DNA of 64,000 bases from Leptospira noguchii serovar Panama str. CZ214 (GTDB lineage Bacteria > Spirochaetota > Leptospiria > Leptospirales > Leptospiraceae). The stretch spans positions 1-64,000 of the forward strand of contig NZ_AKWY02000001.1 in assembly GCF_000306255.2 (NCBI RefSeq), read 5' to 3'. Below the pieces are notes generated by a model, which ran no database searches, was not told where the DNA came from, and saw only the letters and a program-made list of their open reading frames with translations. A program made the translations under genes and the position numbers. Below, one piece after another: positions 12,185 to 28,182 of the stretch; position 1 is the stretch's first letter; every line of letters begins with the position of its first letter.

Positions 12185-12440
12185 CACAAGCCATCTTACG
12201 TAAGTTCAATAAAACCCAATACGAAAGCGATTGAAGCGTAGAGAAACGCTCTCTCAAACTAAAGCCGTCTCACTCTCCATGGATCCTTTGACAGATCGCG
12301 TTCTATAATTAAATTGAAACTAAAGACCAAATAGTATATTACGTTTCTTTTATGCAATTAATTGACTGAAGTTGAAAACGAGGTCCGGCAACGCCGGATT
12401 CGCCCTTTTTTCTTACATAGAATCTACATTATTAAAGTAT
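12185..12440 (-). repeat. Mosaic GAGACGCTGAGTT-type repeat, diverged
   Basis: It holds TTACGTAAGTTCAATAAAAC, CAATACGAAAGCGATTGAAG and GACAGATCGCGTTCTATAAT, matching 1608-1720 in order. It continues into GGTCCGGCAACGCCGGATTC, related to GGGCGAATCCGG at 5076. Confidence 0.6.
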
Positions 12441-12470
12441 AAATTATTCAACGGGTATTTTATTATGAGC

Positions 12471-12620
12471 TTGTACCAAAATCTCAAAGAATTTTACACG
12501 ATCATTTTTTAGAATTTTTAATAGAATGTAGTAGTTCCCATATTGGATGGTTTTAGGCCAAGTTTTTAAGTAGAAATCGATCTACAAAATTCAGGTCTCA
12601 GCTTTTCTTACGTTGAACTT
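12471..12620 (-). repeat. Dispersed AGTTCCCACA-type repeat
   Basis: It contains TTGTACCAAAATCTCAAAGA, TTTAGAATTTTTAATAGAAT and GTAGTTCCCATATTGG. These words occur in the same order at 8-95 and 50451-50640 and, reversed, at 25286-25460. Confidence 0.65.
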
Positions 12621-12803
12621 ATATTAAACTATGAAATTATTATTCGGACGCATAAAAACGGTTCCAAAAAGGAACAATCGATTTTATCAAAGATGTAATA
12701 TTTTTAAAAAGTGACGTTTAACTCATGTTTGCTGACTTTTTAAAGTAGATCCCAGGATAAGTATTATTTTATACACCCAAGTAGTAATTTGGGCGAAAAC
12801 AAA

Positions 12804-12834
12804 AAATCGGTTCTGTTTCAAGAACCGATTTTAG
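12804..12834 (-). terminator. Rho-independent terminator of the lpxD transcript
   Basis: The hairpin AAATCGGTTCT-(6 nt)-AGAACCGATTT has A runs on the left and T on the right, so it could act from either side. It lies 18 bp beyond the stop of the small gene 12852-13049. Confidence 0.8.
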
Positions 12835-12851
12835 ATGATTTGAATCGAATT

Positions 12852-13054
<203 letters not shown>

Positions 13055-13109
13055 TCCTCCAAAAGTGTATGAAGAAAAGAATGTCTATCGAATTAAAGCA
13101 ATGTCAAGC

Positions 13110-14168
13110 TCAATCCTTTTCTTCAATTTTAATCCCAACATGTTTTTCCAGTTCTTTGATTCTTTTGGCCCATTTCTGAAAATTCACTAAATTGTGGATA
13201 TTCACACGAACCTTCTGGAATTCTGCAAACGTTAAACCATAATCCCAACCTACAAAAATTTCTTTTTTCTTAGGAGAATTTCTTAAGGAACTTCCTCCGG
13301 CAAGAATCGTTCCTGCAGGAACATGAAGATGATCCGAAACAGCACAAGCGCCACCTATGATCACATCGTCTTCTACAATCGTACTACCTGCAACACCGCT
13401 TTGACCTGCAATGATTATATTTTTTCCAAGTACACAATTGTGCGCAACGTGAACCATATTATCAAATTTGCAACCATCTCCAATGATCGTATCTTCTAAA
13501 CCGCCCCGATCAATTGTACATAAGGAACCAATTTCTACATCGTCACCAATTCTTACCCCTCCTACTTGAGGAATCTTGTGATGTTTACCTTTTTCGGTAA
13601 CAAACTTAAAACCGTCTCCGCCAATGGAACAATTTCCGGAACAGATAAATCTTTTTCCAATGATAACTCCGTATTGAATCGAAGAGTTCGGACCAATATG
13701 AGAATCTTCTCCGATTACCACGTCCCTAGAAATTTTAACCCCATCCTCTAAATAAGTGTTTGCACCAATTACAGAATTTTCTCCAACCACTACAAATTCT
13801 CCAATAGTAACTCCAACGCCTAACTTTGCAGTAGGATGAATGATGGCCGAAGAAGAGATTTTTCCCGAAGGAACATAGGGTGGATAAAGAAGATTTAAAA
13901 CTTCTGCAAGGCTAAGTTCCGGATTAGAAACTACAAGACAAGGAATAGATAATTCTTTTGCAAATTCTTCGGTGGTTAGCATCACACTGGAAAGAGTTTT
14001 TTTGGCTTCGCTTAACATTTTCTTATGAGAAAGAAAACTTAGAGAATTTTTTTCTCCTGGAGATACGGCGACAATTTTATCTATTATCACATCATCTTGA
14101 GTTTGAGTATTTGCAATCTTAGATCCATTGATTTTTTTTGCTAGCTCTGATAACTTAATTTGGGGCAT
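13110..14168 (-). CDS. lpxD: UDP-3-O-acylglucosamine N-acyltransferase LpxD
   Basis: LpxD transfers a second 3-hydroxyacyl chain onto the amino sugar in lipid A synthesis, using acyl-ACP. The 352-residue protein has the LpxD N-terminal uridine-binding domain (about 1-100, with [16 protein letters not shown]). A left-handed beta-helix of hexapeptide repeats follows (about 105-310, such as [14 protein letters not shown] and [16 protein letters not shown]), then a C-terminal helix. The catalytic-base His is in [14 protein letters not shown] 14168 (MPQIKLSEL) is chosen because GAGGG lies just upstream and it fits the usual length; a longer start at 14261 is unlikely. It is divergent from the ferredoxin reductase gene. 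Confidence 0.95.
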   Translation of the reverse strand: MPQIKLSELAKKINGSKIANTQTQDDVIIDKIVAVSPGEKNSLSFLSHKKMLSEAKKTLSSVMLTTEEFAKELSIPCLVVSNPELSLAEVLNLLYPPYVPSGKISSSAIIHPTAKLGVGVTIGEFVVVGENSVIGANTYLEDGVKISRDVVIGEDSHIGPNSSIQYGVIIGKRFICSGNCSIGGDGFKFVTEKGKHHKIPQVGGVRIGDDVEIGSLCTIDRGGLEDTIIGDGCKFDNMVHVAHNCVLGKNIIIAGQSGVAGSTIVEDDVIIGGACAVSDHLHVPAGTILAGGSSLRNSPKKKEIFVGWDYGLTFAEFQKVRVNIHNLVNFQKWAKRIKELEKHVGIKIEEKD

Positions 14169-14380
14169 ATTTCCCTCGTTTAATTTTGTGGATACACGGA
14201 GAAACGAGCAAGCTGGACCGTCATTCAAAAAAAGAGAATGCCCTCCTTGAAAAGTTATCAAGTTATAAGAATTACAACTTACCGTGAATACACTCTAAAT
14301 ATCCCGTTTGACGAAATGCTCTCTCCGAAAACTATGTAGAAATTTGGAAAATTCTTCATTTTTAGGAATTGTATTCGCTC

Positions 14381-15313
14381 ATGAAACCGACTAGAGAACC
14401 TCAAATCAATTTATTCAAAAAATCCAACCCCTACAAAGCAAAAGTAATTAGCAACGTTCTACTGACTCCGGAAACCGGAACAGGAAAAAGACCCAAAAAA
14501 GAAGGAGAATCGCTTGTTCACAGAATCATACTTGCAATCGATCATTCCGCTTATCCATACGTAATCGGACAAAGCGGAGGAGTGATCCCTCCCGGAGAAG
14601 ATCCCGAAAAAAAAGCAAAAGGTTTAGCGGATGTTGGATATACCGTAAGACTTTATTCCATTGCTTCTCCAAGTTATTCTTTTGGAATGAAAGAAGATAA
14701 CATAGAGTTCATCATTAAAAGAGACAACGTATATGATGAAAATGGAAACATCCAATTTAAAGGCGTTTGTTCTAATTATATGTGTGACCTGAAACCGGGC
14801 GATGAAGTAACTATGACAGGACCTTCTGGAAAAAAATTTCTTCTTCCTAATACAGATTTCAGCGGGGATATTATGTTTCTTGCAACTGGAACTGGGATCG
14901 CTCCTTTTATCGGAATGAGTGAAGAACTTTTAGAGCACAAACTTATCAAATTTACTGGGAACATCACTCTTGTTTATGGAGCACCTTACTCCGATGAACT
15001 TGTAATGATGGATTATCTGAAAGGTTTAGAATCTAAATATAAAAATTTCAAATTAGTCACTGCAATCTCGAGAGAAGAAAAAAATTCTTTCGATGGTGGA
15101 AGAATGTATATTTCTCACAGAGTTCGTGAACAAGCCGAAGCGGTAAAAAAGATTTTAAATGAAGGCGGACGTTTTTATATCTGCGGCGGACCTAAAGGAA
15201 TGGAAAAAGGTGTAATCGAAGAGATTCAAAAAATTTCAGGAAACACAGGGACGTATGAAGAATTTAAACATCATTTAGAAGGAACCCATCAGCTGTTTGT
15301 AGAAACATATTGA
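14381..15313 (+). CDS. Ferredoxin-NADP+ reductase, plastidic type
   Basis: This FAD enzyme moves electrons between NADPH and ferredoxin or flavodoxin. The 310-residue protein has the FAD-binding RLYSIASPS motif (about residue 90), a CSNYMCDL segment, the NADP-binding ATGTGIAPF motif (about 170) and the [10 protein letters not shown] motif. It ends in VETY, the C-terminal aromatic residue that stacks on the flavin in plant-type FNRs. Pathogenic Leptospira are known to carry a plastidic-type FNR. ATG 14381 is preferred; TTG 14369 is an alternative. A terminator follows at 15379. Confidence 0.93.
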   Translation: MKPTREPQINLFKKSNPYKAKVISNVLLTPETGTGKRPKKEGESLVHRIILAIDHSAYPYVIGQSGGVIPPGEDPEKKAKGLADVGYTVRLYSIASPSYSFGMKEDNIEFIIKRDNVYDENGNIQFKGVCSNYMCDLKPGDEVTMTGPSGKKFLLPNTDFSGDIMFLATGTGIAPFIGMSEELLEHKLIKFTGNITLVYGAPYSDELVMMDYLKGLESKYKNFKLVTAISREEKNSFDGGRMYISHRVREQAEAVKKILNEGGRFYICGGPKGMEKGVIEEIQKISGNTGTYEEFKHHLEGTHQLFVETY

Positions 15314-15378
15314 TTTTCTTTAACTTAAATTTGGCGTAAGAAAATCTGAGCGAAGAATTCAAGTTAATTTTCTACATC

Positions 15379-15415
15379 AAAAGCCGGAGAAGATTTATAA
15401 CCTTCGGCTTTTTTA
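15379..15415 (+). terminator. Terminator of the ferredoxin reductase gene
   Basis: AAAGCCG pairs with CGGCTTT and AAG with CTT around an AT-rich loop, followed by TTTTATTTT. Confidence 0.8.
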
Positions 15416-15512
15416 TTTTCACCTGAGTAAAGAAAAATTCAATTATATAAAAATTGATTCTTTTAAATCTGAAACAAATTAAAGTTCACATATAGAATTT
15501 TGGAAGTTTTAT

Positions 15513-15609
15513 TAGAGTTGTTGAAAAATTCCATAGTTCAAATTAACAAAACTTCTTCAATTGACCATTTCCACGAAATAGAAGGAGAATTTATTTTTTA
15601 ACAACTCTA
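15513..15609 (+). repeat. MITE-like terminal-inverted-repeat element, copy 2
   Basis: Starts TAGAGTTGTTGAAAAATTCC, ends TTTAACAACTCTA. The interior has CATAGTTCA and TTGACCATTTCCACGAAAT. TA at both ends. Confidence 0.87.
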
Positions 15610-15833
15610 TTTTATGAAAATTGATTCTTTCATGAACTCTGAAACAAACCAAAGTTCACGTATAGAATTTTGAAAGTTTTATTATAAATCATTTACTTAG
15701 AACCATAAAATAATTTAAACCACCGAGCTTAAAATTAACGATATGTAATTTTCTAAAGATCAGCAGTAAAGTTTCAAAAGAACATCATAAAAAACGAATA
15801 GATGAAATCTACATTCTTTGATTATATTGTTAT

Positions 15834-15927
15834 TAGAGTTGTTGAAAGTAATGATTAACAAAACTTTTTCAACCAACCGTTTCCATCAAAGAGAAATTGA
15901 CGGAGAATTTATTTTTTAATAGCTTTA
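15834..15927 (+). repeat. MITE-like terminal-inverted-repeat element, copy 3 (diverged)
   Basis: Starts TAGAGTTGTTGAAAG and ends TTTTTTAATAGCTTTA. The left part has lost the CATAGTTCA segment, but CAACCAACCGTTTCCATCAA is retained. Confidence 0.75.
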
Positions 15928-16115
15928 TTATTGGTTTTTACAAATAGAGTTTTTTAAATTTTTGCTGTAAACTGTTTGAATGTAAAATTTAAATGTCCTG
16001 TTAAATAGTTCTAAGTAAAATTGTCTTAACGTCCAAATTTTTAAATTGTGCCGTTTTTTCTCAGTGAAAAATTTAAACTCTGAGATGGTTTAAACCTAAA
16101 TAGGAGAAACAATAA

Positions 16116-16331
16116 ATGGGAGTTATTCGTGATATAGATAAAGGTAGAGGCGAAGTCATTCGTGTAGAAGTATCTGAGTACAAGGGAACTAAATATCTCA
16201 ATCTCAGAGTTTGGTACACGGATAAAGATGGAGAAAAAAAACCTACCCAAAAAGGAATCGCAATTCCACCGGAACTTTATGACGAAATTAAAGAAGCAGT
16301 CATTGAAGCCGAAAACGAAGTTAAAAATTAA
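16116..16331 (+). CDS. PC4/p15-like single-stranded nucleic-acid-binding protein
   Basis: The 71-residue protein has a short basic N-terminus, then strands [22 protein letters not shown], a charged loop [27 protein letters not shown] and an acidic tail. This matches the PC4 coactivator fold (beta sheet followed by an amphipathic helix), whose bacterial members bind single-stranded DNA or RNA and are found as dimers. AGGAG stands 8 bases before the ATG. It is flanked on both sides by MITE-like elements. A related small PUR-type domain is an alternative assignment. The exact target is unknown. Confidence 0.78.
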   Translation: MGVIRDIDKGRGEVIRVEVSEYKGTKYLNLRVWYTDKDGEKKPTQKGIAIPPELYDEIKEAVIEAENEVKN

Positions 16332-16406
16332 GTTAAAAACTTTATGGAATACTGATATTACACTTAAAAGAAATTAATTGTAGTTTATTTATTTAGAATT
16401 ATATAA

Positions 16407-16508
16407 TAGAGTTTTGAAAAATTTCATAATGACGATCAATAAGACTGTTTCAATCAATCGTTTCCATAAAACAGAAACTAAGTGGCGATTCATTTTTTAA
16501 CAACTCTA
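16407..16508 (+). repeat. MITE-like terminal-inverted-repeat element, copy 4
   Basis: Starts TAGAGTTTTGAAAAATTTCA, ends ATTTTTTAACAACTCTA. The interior has CAATCGTTTCCATAAAACAG. TA at both ends. Confidence 0.85.
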
Positions 16509-16529
16509 TTAAATCGAATAGATAATGCT

Positions 16530-17010
16530 GTTTTTCTAATATTAGACACGAAATTTTCAACTCTACTTTAGAGTTTGTACCAAAACCTAAACACCGACCC
16601 TTAGAGAGGCATAACCAACCCCACAAGTATTTGGATCTCAATATTAAATCTGTGGGAATTACGACAAATCCTCTGTAAAACTAAGTTCCCACCCCACAAC
16701 GCGATTCATAGAGAGCGTTGTGCTTTAGTTTTCCTACGTTTGGGTGGGGGTAACTCAATGAATTGCTTCCCATGGGTCGCAATTCAGGTGGAGAAGTTCG
16801 GAAGATTTTTCTCTATCAGAAAAACATACTTTTTGCAAGTAAAAAGACTCATTCTTGTCGGAACACTTGAAAAATGTGTGTTTTTGAGCCTAAAACGCGA
16901 CCTGTCGAACGACCTATGGGGAGCGAGACGCTGAGTTCAGGAGAGCGTTTTACTGAGTTCAATTTTGATTCTAAAATCCTATTCAACTTGTGGGTAAGGT
17001 TATGATAGAG
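16530..17010 (+). repeat. Mosaic repeat, long copy A
   Basis: The segment 16736-16990 is near-identical to 59447-59840, apart from extra units in the latter. Shared words include ATGAATTGCTTCCCATGGGT, TCTATCAGAAAAACATACTT, GGAGCGAGACGCTGAGTTCA and CTATTCAACTTGTGGG/CATATTCAACTTGTGGG. The upstream part (CATAACCAACCCCACA) also matches near 59368. Confidence 0.85.
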
Positions 17011-17337
17011 AGGTGTTTACTGAGTTATTCGAGGGACCATAGAAGCGAGACGTTGAATTTTTCGAACCACCTTTCAGAAGTGAGATTGAGTTTCATAAAA
17101 ATGAGGAAACTACTACGAAAATTTAACGACATTAAAACTACTCGAAAGTTCGCAAATTGTCAAATGCGACTAATTTGTAGTAGCTATTGTATTTTATTAA
17201 AAATTTTTAAAGTATGATCGTGTAAAATTTCTTTGAGGTTTTGAGAAAAGCTTTTAATAATTTTTGAAAAAAAGAAATTCAAAAGTTTTTTAAATCGACT
17301 AGTTCCTATAAATTGTTTGATAGAATTAAAATATTTT

Positions 17338-17937
17338 ATGAGCGAATTTTCAAAAAATCAAAATTCATACGGAAAGAAAGCCGGTTCCAGTCGAAAAAAA
17401 AATAAAACTGAATTTTTTATACATAAAAATATAAAATCAAATTCTAACATTTTCAACTCTTCAGTAAAAGATCCAATCATCCAAACAGATCCAGTTCTAT
17501 TCGATTTTTTAAATAAACTTAAGAATTTAGTCTTACAAGAAAATGAAGAGATTCCAAGTCTTACTAGAATCTATCATAAAGAAGAGTTAATCTCAGAAAC
17601 TTTCAATGAAGTAGAAAAAAAATCAGATTCTTTTTTTCATAGTGAGATTCTTTGTATTCGAAACGCAAAAGAAAAATTAAAAACTCGTTATCTTGTGGAT
17701 TGTATGCTCATTACATCTTTAGAACCATGTTTGATGTGTGCAGGTACTATTCTTCTTTCTAGAATTCCAAAAGTGGTTTATCTTCTACCGGCAAAACAAG
17801 GAGAAGGAATTTCTTCTCTAAGTATCGAAATGATCTATTCCCGAAATTTTTTTCCGGAACTTTTTTGTATCCCAACTGAAATCTCCAAAAACGCTTTCAA
17901 ATCGTTTTTCAAAGCCAGAAGAAAGAAATTCAATTGA
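17338..17937 (+). CDS. tadA: tRNA-specific adenosine deaminase (TadA family)
   Basis: This family converts adenosine 34 to inosine in tRNA. The product of about 199 residues carries a long Lys/Ser/Asn-rich N-terminal extension (residues 1-45). The zinc-dependent cytidine-deaminase-like domain follows: [12 protein letters not shown] carries the HxE catalytic motif (HSE rather than the usual HAE), and [20 protein letters not shown] carries PCxxC. The C-terminal helix has [14 protein letters not shown] 17338 is preferred over a TTG at 17317. It sits directly before tRNA-Ser and dnaX, and the tadA-tRNA-dnaX order is plausible for one transcript. Confidence 0.85.
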   Translation: MSEFSKNQNSYGKKAGSSRKKNKTEFFIHKNIKSNSNIFNSSVKDPIIQTDPVLFDFLNKLKNLVLQENEEIPSLTRIYHKEELISETFNEVEKKSDSFFHSEILCIRNAKEKLKTRYLVDCMLITSLEPCLMCAGTILLSRIPKVVYLLPAKQGEGISSLSIEMIYSRNFFPELFCIPTEISKNAFKSFFKARRKKFN

Positions 17938-17969
17938 CGTAAAACATTTCGATGGAATTCCTGAAAGCT

Positions 17970-18057
<88 letters not shown>

Positions 18058-18066
18058 TTTCATATT

Positions 18067-19500
<1,434 letters not shown>

Positions 19501-19504
19501 TGTT

Positions 19505-19852
19505 ATGTTTGATAAGATAAAAAATTTTTCAGAGATTCTTTCCAATATGGGTCCTTTCCGTGAAAAAATGGAAGAAGTAAAAAAACGTATCGCTTCAATT
19601 CGAGTTGTTGGAGACGCAGGCGCTGGAATGGTAACAGTTACGGCAAGCGGAGAAGGTCAAATCACAAACGTATTTATCAACAAACAACTCTTCGACGCTG
19701 ATGATAACAAAATGTTGGAAGACTTAGTCATGGCCGCAACAAACGACGCTCTCAAAAAAGCAAGAGAAGCTACCGCATATGAATTTCAATCTGCATCTGG
19801 TGGTCTAGACTTTTCAGAAATTTCCAAAATGTTTGGCGGAAAATTTGGCTAA
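19505..19852 (+). CDS. YbaB/EbfC family nucleoid-associated protein
   Basis: This small DNA-binding protein forms homodimers with a tweezer shape; the spirochaete homologue EbfC is a known DNA-binding protein. The 115-residue protein has an N-terminal helix ([16 protein letters not shown]), the conserved central [20 protein letters not shown] segment and the C-terminal helix [18 protein letters not shown]. It sits in the conserved dnaX-ybaB-recR order, 4 bp after dnaX and overlapping the start of recR. Confidence 0.95.
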   Translation: MFDKIKNFSEILSNMGPFREKMEEVKKRIASIRVVGDAGAGMVTVTASGEGQITNVFINKQLFDADDNKMLEDLVMAATNDALKKAREATAYEFQSASGGLDFSEISKMFGGKFG

Positions 19853-20434
19853 TCACCTTCTCGATGAAATGGTAGAAGCGCTCTCTTCTCTTCCAGGAAT
19901 CGGAAGAAAAAGCGCTTTTAGGATCAGTTTCCATCTTTTAAGATTAGAACAAGGTCTTTTTAGCCAATTCATTCATCAACTTACGGATACAAAAAGCAGA
20001 ATCAAATTTTGTAAATGTTGTGGTTCATACGCCGAAACTGAAATTTGTGAGATCTGTGTTTCCGAAAAAAGAGACTCTCATACTTTTTGCGTAGTAGAAC
20101 AACCGGAAGATATTTTTTTCATCGAAAACACAAGAGAATTTCACGGTAAATACCACGTGTTAAACGGAGTTATTTCTCCTTTGGAAGGAATTGGCCCCAG
20201 AGATCTTAGAATCAAAGAACTTTTAGAAAGAATCGAACCAGAACAAGTAAAAGAAGTTTTGATCGCTACTAACCCGACGTTAGAAGGAGATGCAACAGCC
20301 GATTACTTAGCAAATCAATTGAAACCTATTTCGGTTAACGTAACTAGAATCGCTTACGGCATTACAGTCGGTGGTTCGATCGAACTTGCCGATCAATATA
20401 CTTTAGGAAGAGCAATTCGTTCTCGTCTTCAACT

Positions 20435-20438
<4 letters not shown>
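19833..20438 (+). CDS. recR: Recombination protein RecR
   Basis: RecR works with RecO and RecF to load RecA at gaps. The protein of about 200 residues has an N-terminal helix-hairpin-helix ([17 protein letters not shown]), a zinc finger ([16 protein letters not shown]), a Toprim domain with [14 protein letters not shown] and the C-terminal [15 protein letters not shown] and [11 protein letters not shown] motifs. The start is a TTG: either 19833 (20-bp overlap with ybaB) or 19845, which has GGCGGA upstream. The coupling with ybaB suggests translational linkage. Its stop overlaps by four bases with the convergent barrel gene. Confidence 0.95.
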
Positions 20439-22009
<1,571 letters not shown>

Positions 22010-22012
22010 GAA

Positions 22013-22861
22013 TCATTTTACCCAGTTGTTCTGATTAAAATATCGGTTTCTCAAATCATCTAAAACACCGGTTCGTTTCAATTCTTTGATAAAGAAATTT
22101 AAATTATCCGCAAAAATCAAATCGTTCTGTGGAAGAGCAGCACTAATATTTTCCTCTTGGACGCTCCCTAAAAGAGGAAGATAATTTGCTCTTAGAGACG
22201 GATTTTTTTGAAGCAAAGTAAGAATGAAAAAACTATCCGCGACAAAACAAGTTACATTATTACTAATAAGATTATCGATCGCAATCGAATCCGAAAGATA
22301 ACTGTAAATTGGAAGTTTAGAAAATTTTTTTTGAAGATAAATATGATTCGTAGTATTGGATCTTACAGAGAAACTCACCAGTCCGCTTAAAGTAAAAAGA
22401 TCGTTTAAACTAATAAATCTTCTGGAAGTGACAATGTTTCCTTCCGGCTCTGGAGGAAGAATCTTTTTACTCACAAGCCCCGCAGGAGTTGTAACAAGAT
22501 AAGGATCGGAAAAGGTTACTTGTTTACCTCGATTTAGATCTGTAGAAATCCCGGCTAAAGCAAGATCGATCTTACCCACTCGAATATCTTCCGAAAACTG
22601 TCTAAATGTTTTCATCGGAATTAGTTTCAAAGAAACACCAAGGTAATCCGCATAGAGTTTTGCCAATTCTGCATCGATACCCGGATAACCATCTTTTGGA
22701 TTTTCTATATAAAACGGTTCGTATTGTTTATTAACGCCTACTATAAGTTCCTTTTTAGAAAGAATCTTTTCCAATCTGGAACCAGCATATTCCGACTGAG
22801 AAAATAAACCGCTCGGAAAAACAAAAATCAAAAGTAGATAAAAAAAATTCTTCTCGAACAT
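22013..22861 (-). CDS. Periplasmic amino-acid-type substrate-binding protein
   Basis: The 282-residue protein begins with a signal peptide ([17 protein letters not shown]). It carries the SBP family 3 fold: [14 protein letters not shown] at the start of the mature part, [41 protein letters not shown], then [20 protein letters not shown] at the end. The family binds polar amino acids or related solutes, or acts as a sensor module. No permease or ATPase gene is adjacent; instead an outer-membrane barrel gene follows after 3 bp. The ligand cannot be read from the sequence. Confidence 0.88.
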   Translation of the reverse strand: MFEKNFFYLLLIFVFPSGLFSQSEYAGSRLEKILSKKELIVGVNKQYEPFYIENPKDGYPGIDAELAKLYADYLGVSLKLIPMKTFRQFSEDIRVGKIDLALAGISTDLNRGKQVTFSDPYLVTTPAGLVSKKILPPEPEGNIVTSRRFISLNDLFTLSGLVSFSVRSNTTNHIYLQKKFSKLPIYSYLSDSIAIDNLISNNVTCFVADSFFILTLLQKNPSLRANYLPLLGSVQEENISAALPQNDLIFADNLNFFIKELKRTGVLDDLRNRYFNQNNWVK

Positions 22862-22923
22862 GAAACAAAGATTAGGTCGATCCTTGTTTTTTTCCAGAGC
22901 ATTTTAAATCAAAATTATAATTT

Positions 22924-24249
22924 CTAATGACCGATAATTTGAAATTCGGTTCTTCTATTTTTATAATCAGTCTCAGGATTTTTTTGTGGAACAACCGGCT
23001 CCGAACTTCCTTTTCCATCCGTGATAATTCTTTCAGGATCAATTCCTTTTTTAACCAGATAATCCTTTACCGAATTTGCACGATTACGGCTGAGAATAAG
23101 ATTATCTTGGGTATCTCCGTTAAGATCAGTATGCCCGGTGATCTTAATTTTTACGTTCGAATTTTCTTTAAGATAAGAATTCAAATTTTCTAAAATTGAA
23201 AAAGAGTTTTCGAGAATTTGATAAGAACCTAAGGAAAAATGTATACTATCCAAAGAAATAGATTTTCCTTTTTCTAATTCTTGAAACGGATTAGAAACGA
23301 TGGAATAAATATCATAATCTCTCTCATTTCTCCTACAAAAATAGAATGTCTTTCCGTCATTTGTTTCCAGAAAAAAAGCTTCGTCTCCAGTTGTATTGAT
23401 TTCGGGTCCAAGATTAATAGGCTCGGAGTAGTTTCCGTCTTCAAGTAAAGTAGATTTATATAAATCATAACCCCCAAAACCTCCAGGACGATTGGAAGAA
23501 AAATAAATTGTCTTTCCGTCTTTACTAATCGTGGCCGCAATTTCCGAATAAGCAGTGTTAATCGGATCAGGAAGACTCATTGCTTTTTCCCAAGTTTTAT
23601 TTTTATAAACAGAAACGAAAATGTCCGCTTCTGAAACTTGTCCAAAAGGATAACGAGTAAAATACAACCGATCGTTAAATAAAAACGGATTTTCTTCAAT
23701 CTCTTCCGTATTTACGGTTCTAGGAAGGGGAATCGGTTTTGCCCAAGAAGAATTTATCCTTTTAGAAAAATAAATATCTCTAGAAACTCCGATTTTTCCA
23801 TTTGCAAATTGAAATTCAATCGCACCGTCTCTATTGGATGAAAAAAGGATTCCTTCTGCTTTATTTAAAATAAAAGGACTTTGATCGTCAAAGTTTGAAT
23901 TCAGAACTTCAATTTCTTCCCCTTGTGCCCATTCGTCTTTAGTTCGAATCGATTTATAAATGTCCGTATAATTTGAATTTTGTCTTTTAGAATAGAAATA
24001 CAAACTATTTCCGTCATCAGTAAGACTAATTCCAAATTCGTTAAGACTCGTATTGATAGAACCTTTCAACTTTTCTGGTTTCGGATTTTTAAAATTTTGA
24101 TTTTTATTTGAATTCTGTGAATAAATAGAAATCGCAGGAATAAAAATTATAAAAATAAAATATATTAAAAATAGAATAAAGATGATTTTTTTTGATAAAA
24201 TATGATTTTTACTTTTTAGATTCATAATAATACTTTCGGAAAGTTTCAT
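22924..24249 (-). CDS. PD40-repeat protein with C-terminal OmpA-like peptidoglycan-binding domain
   Basis: The protein has an N-terminal basic region and a hydrophobic export segment ([23 protein letters not shown]), then beta-propeller repeats of WD40-like/PD40 type ([43 protein letters not shown]). It ends in an OmpA-like domain with [31 protein letters not shown] and [11 protein letters not shown], which binds peptidoglycan. It therefore probably tethers the envelope to the wall. The start is uncertain: ATG 24249, 24222 or the furthest 24309. No lipobox Cys is visible, so it is likely secreted or anchored by the hydrophobic segment. Confidence 0.85.
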   Translation of the reverse strand: MKLSESIIMNLKSKNHILSKKIIFILFLIYFIFIIFIPAISIYSQNSNKNQNFKNPKPEKLKGSINTSLNEFGISLTDDGNSLYFYSKRQNSNYTDIYKSIRTKDEWAQGEEIEVLNSNFDDQSPFILNKAEGILFSSNRDGAIEFQFANGKIGVSRDIYFSKRINSSWAKPIPLPRTVNTEEIEENPFLFNDRLYFTRYPFGQVSEADIFVSVYKNKTWEKAMSLPDPINTAYSEIAATISKDGKTIYFSSNRPGGFGGYDLYKSTLLEDGNYSEPINLGPEINTTGDEAFFLETNDGKTFYFCRRNERDYDIYSIVSNPFQELEKGKSISLDSIHFSLGSYQILENSFSILENLNSYLKENSNVKIKITGHTDLNGDTQDNLILSRNRANSVKDYLVKKGIDPERIITDGKGSSEPVVPQKNPETDYKNRRTEFQIIGH

Positions 24250-24960
24250 TATAAAATTAGGATAGAATCTATTTATATTCTCCAATTTCTTACCGTTCCG
24301 TTCTTTCATTTTATCAGAAGAATAAATTTAATAATCTGTTTTAAAATTTCAAAAAAATAATAGAAGTTACTACTCGGACACATGAAAATGATACTAAGTT
24401 ATTAACGGTCGAATTTGGGGAAAAATAGAGTTATTTAAAAAATAACGCAAATGCGGGATTTGCGACATTTAGAGCATGGCTAAAACATTCAAATTATTGA
24501 AACAATCTAATCTAAGTATTCTATTTATGCGTCCGAGTAGTAATACGCTTACTATTCAGACAGGCATATGAAAATAATACTACGCTGAACTTATTTCAAA
24601 AGTTAAAATATTGAATCATATTCCAAAAAAACCAACAATTTCAAATAAAACTCATTTTTAGAAACTTCTGCATTTTTATAAAATCACTCCTCAATTTTTA
24701 GTATTATCTTTATACCTTCAAACAATAAAGAAAAATCTTAAATCAAAAAAATTTAATTATTCTTATATTAAAATATCCTAAATTTTAATATATACTCAAA
24801 ATAAAAGCGAATTAAAAAAGTTATATCCATGTGAAAACTACTACTTTAAAAAGAATTTTTTGTTCATCTCAGATTCGTATCAAAAAAATTTAAAATGTAT
24901 TACAACAAACTCTTTTAACTAAAATAAGTTCTGCATAAGAAAGAATTCTTTTAAAATAAG

Positions 24961-25085
24961 TAATCCTACAATTTTAGAATTCGTTTGTAAAATCGTGATT
25001 TGCAGTAGTTCCCACATTTTAGGAATCGATTTATAAAGTTCAAATCTCAACTTTTTTCAAAAAAATGAATCATGAATTTTTTACT
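24961..25085 (+). repeat. Dispersed AGTTCCCACA-type repeat
   Basis: Contains TCCTACAATTTTAGAATTCG, GTGATTTGCAGTAGTTCCCA and CAAAAAAATGAATCATGAAT. The same series is at 38838-38960, 40960-41050 and 48410-48520. Confidence 0.7.
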
Positions 25086-25285
25086 CCAAACTCTCTTACA
25101 AACTCTTCTACAAAATATCTTAGAATCGGCATTTTAAGTAAAGATAAAGTATTCTTGAGATGGTTCTTATTTATTATCCGCTTTTTTGAAAAAAACCTGA
25201 GCTATAAGTTCAAGAAAAATTCGAATGTAGGAACTCATACGAAAACTATAGTAACAAAAGAATGCTAAAAAGTCGCAGGATCATA

Positions 25286-25460
25286 TAAAGAAACTTAGAA
25301 CTTGTCCCAAAAACGTCCAATGTGGGAGCTGCTACGAAAACTGAACGAGATTAGAACTGCTTGAAAGTTACCAAATGTGACTTAATTTGTAGGAATACTG
25401 CATTTTATTAAAAATCTCTAAAGGATTATCGCGTAAAATTCTTTGAGGTTTTTGGACAAG
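25286..25460 (-). repeat. Dispersed AGTTCCCACA-type repeat, reversed
   Basis: The reverse strand reads TTGTCCAAAAACCTCAAAGA, GATTTTTAATAAAATGCAGT and GCAGCTCCCACATTGGACGT, matching 12471-12560 in order. Confidence 0.65.
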
Positions 25461-25724
25461 TTCTAAGACTGTAGGAACTATTACTATTTCTAAATTTTGT
25501 GAATATGATCTAATATTTACAAAATGCCTCAAAACTTGTTTAATAAGGCATCTGAGTTTTTAGTTTATCAAACAAGTTAAGCTAAATAACTAAAGCTGCA
25601 CGCTTTTATGATCGCGAGATAGTTTTGATAAGTTTAATCTAGCAGTTTTAAAACATAAACAAAATTTGATTGTCGGCAAAACTTAAAAGTTTATTCAACC
25701 TACAATTTATCTTCTGTAAAAAAT

Positions 25725-25805
25725 TAGAGTTGTTAAAAAATTAATTTTCTTTATTCAAACCAATAGATGAAATCGTTTATTGCTTTGGTTTTTTCAAAAA
25801 CTCTA
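25725..25805 (+). repeat. MITE-like terminal-inverted-repeat element, copy 5 (short, 81 bp)
   Basis: Starts TAGAGTTGTTAAAAAATTAA, ends GGTTTTTTCAAAAACTCTA. The interior is shortened and diverged. TA at both ends. Confidence 0.75.
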
Positions 25806-26006
25806 TTAATTTTTATAAAATATTTAAAGTAAATTTTTATTAAGTATATTAGAATATACTATTTTGTAAAATTTACAATCTAAGTCAAATTAAGAAAACA
25901 TTCATAGAATAAATTTTTAATTCAATAATAGTAACCAAACGGTAATTTTATACAAAAATTTAATTGGGCGATTATTATTTTTGGATTTTATAGAAGTTTC
26001 CTTAAT

Positions 26007-28062
<2,056 letters not shown>

Positions 28063-28073
28063 TAGAAATCCGT

Positions 28074-28129
<56 letters not shown>

Positions 28130-28182
28130 TCTTCAGACAGGTAAAACGAATCGGCTGAAAACCAAGTTTCGGGACATAAACC

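Larger units (their letters stand above)
12136..12851. other. Gene-free gap made mainly of repeats
   Basis: No supported gene. It contains a mosaic-repeat copy (12185-12440), an AGTTCCCA-type repeat (12471-12620) and a terminator (12804-12834) for the leftward lpxD transcript. Confidence 0.6.
15314..16115. other. Gene-free gap with two MITE-like elements
   Basis: It holds the FNR terminator and two MITE-like copies (15513-15609 and 15834-15927). The sequence between them is AT-rich. A 27-bp stretch (AAATTGATTCTTT...GAA...CAAA) occurs before and after the first copy: AAAGTTCACATATAGAATTT at 15481-15500 and AAAGTTCACGTATAGAATTT at 15651-15670. Confidence 0.6.
16332..17337. other. Gene-free gap dominated by repeats
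   Basis: No supported gene. It contains one MITE-like element (16407-16508), the mosaic repeat (16530-17010) and an AGTTCCTACA-family fragment in reverse (about 17150-17265). Confidence 0.6.
24310..26006. other. 1.7-kb gene-free region with repeats
   Basis: No supported gene. It contains AGTTCCCACA-type repeats (24961-25085 and 25286-25460), one short MITE-like element (25725-25805), and AT-rich sequence elsewhere. Short words TACTACTCGGACAC and TATTCAGACAGGCATATGAAAATAATACTACG (24370, 24550) form a further loose pair with 12639. Confidence 0.6.

Noticed and set aside
24590..24960. Possible riboswitch or RNA gene in the AT-rich gap
   Set aside because: No conserved core or stable GC-containing stems are visible; it is A/T-rich sequence only.
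25065..25268. 67-residue plus-strand frame in the gap downstream of serS
   Set aside because: It lies within dispersed-repeat sequence, and its N-terminal part follows the repeat copy at 24961-25085.
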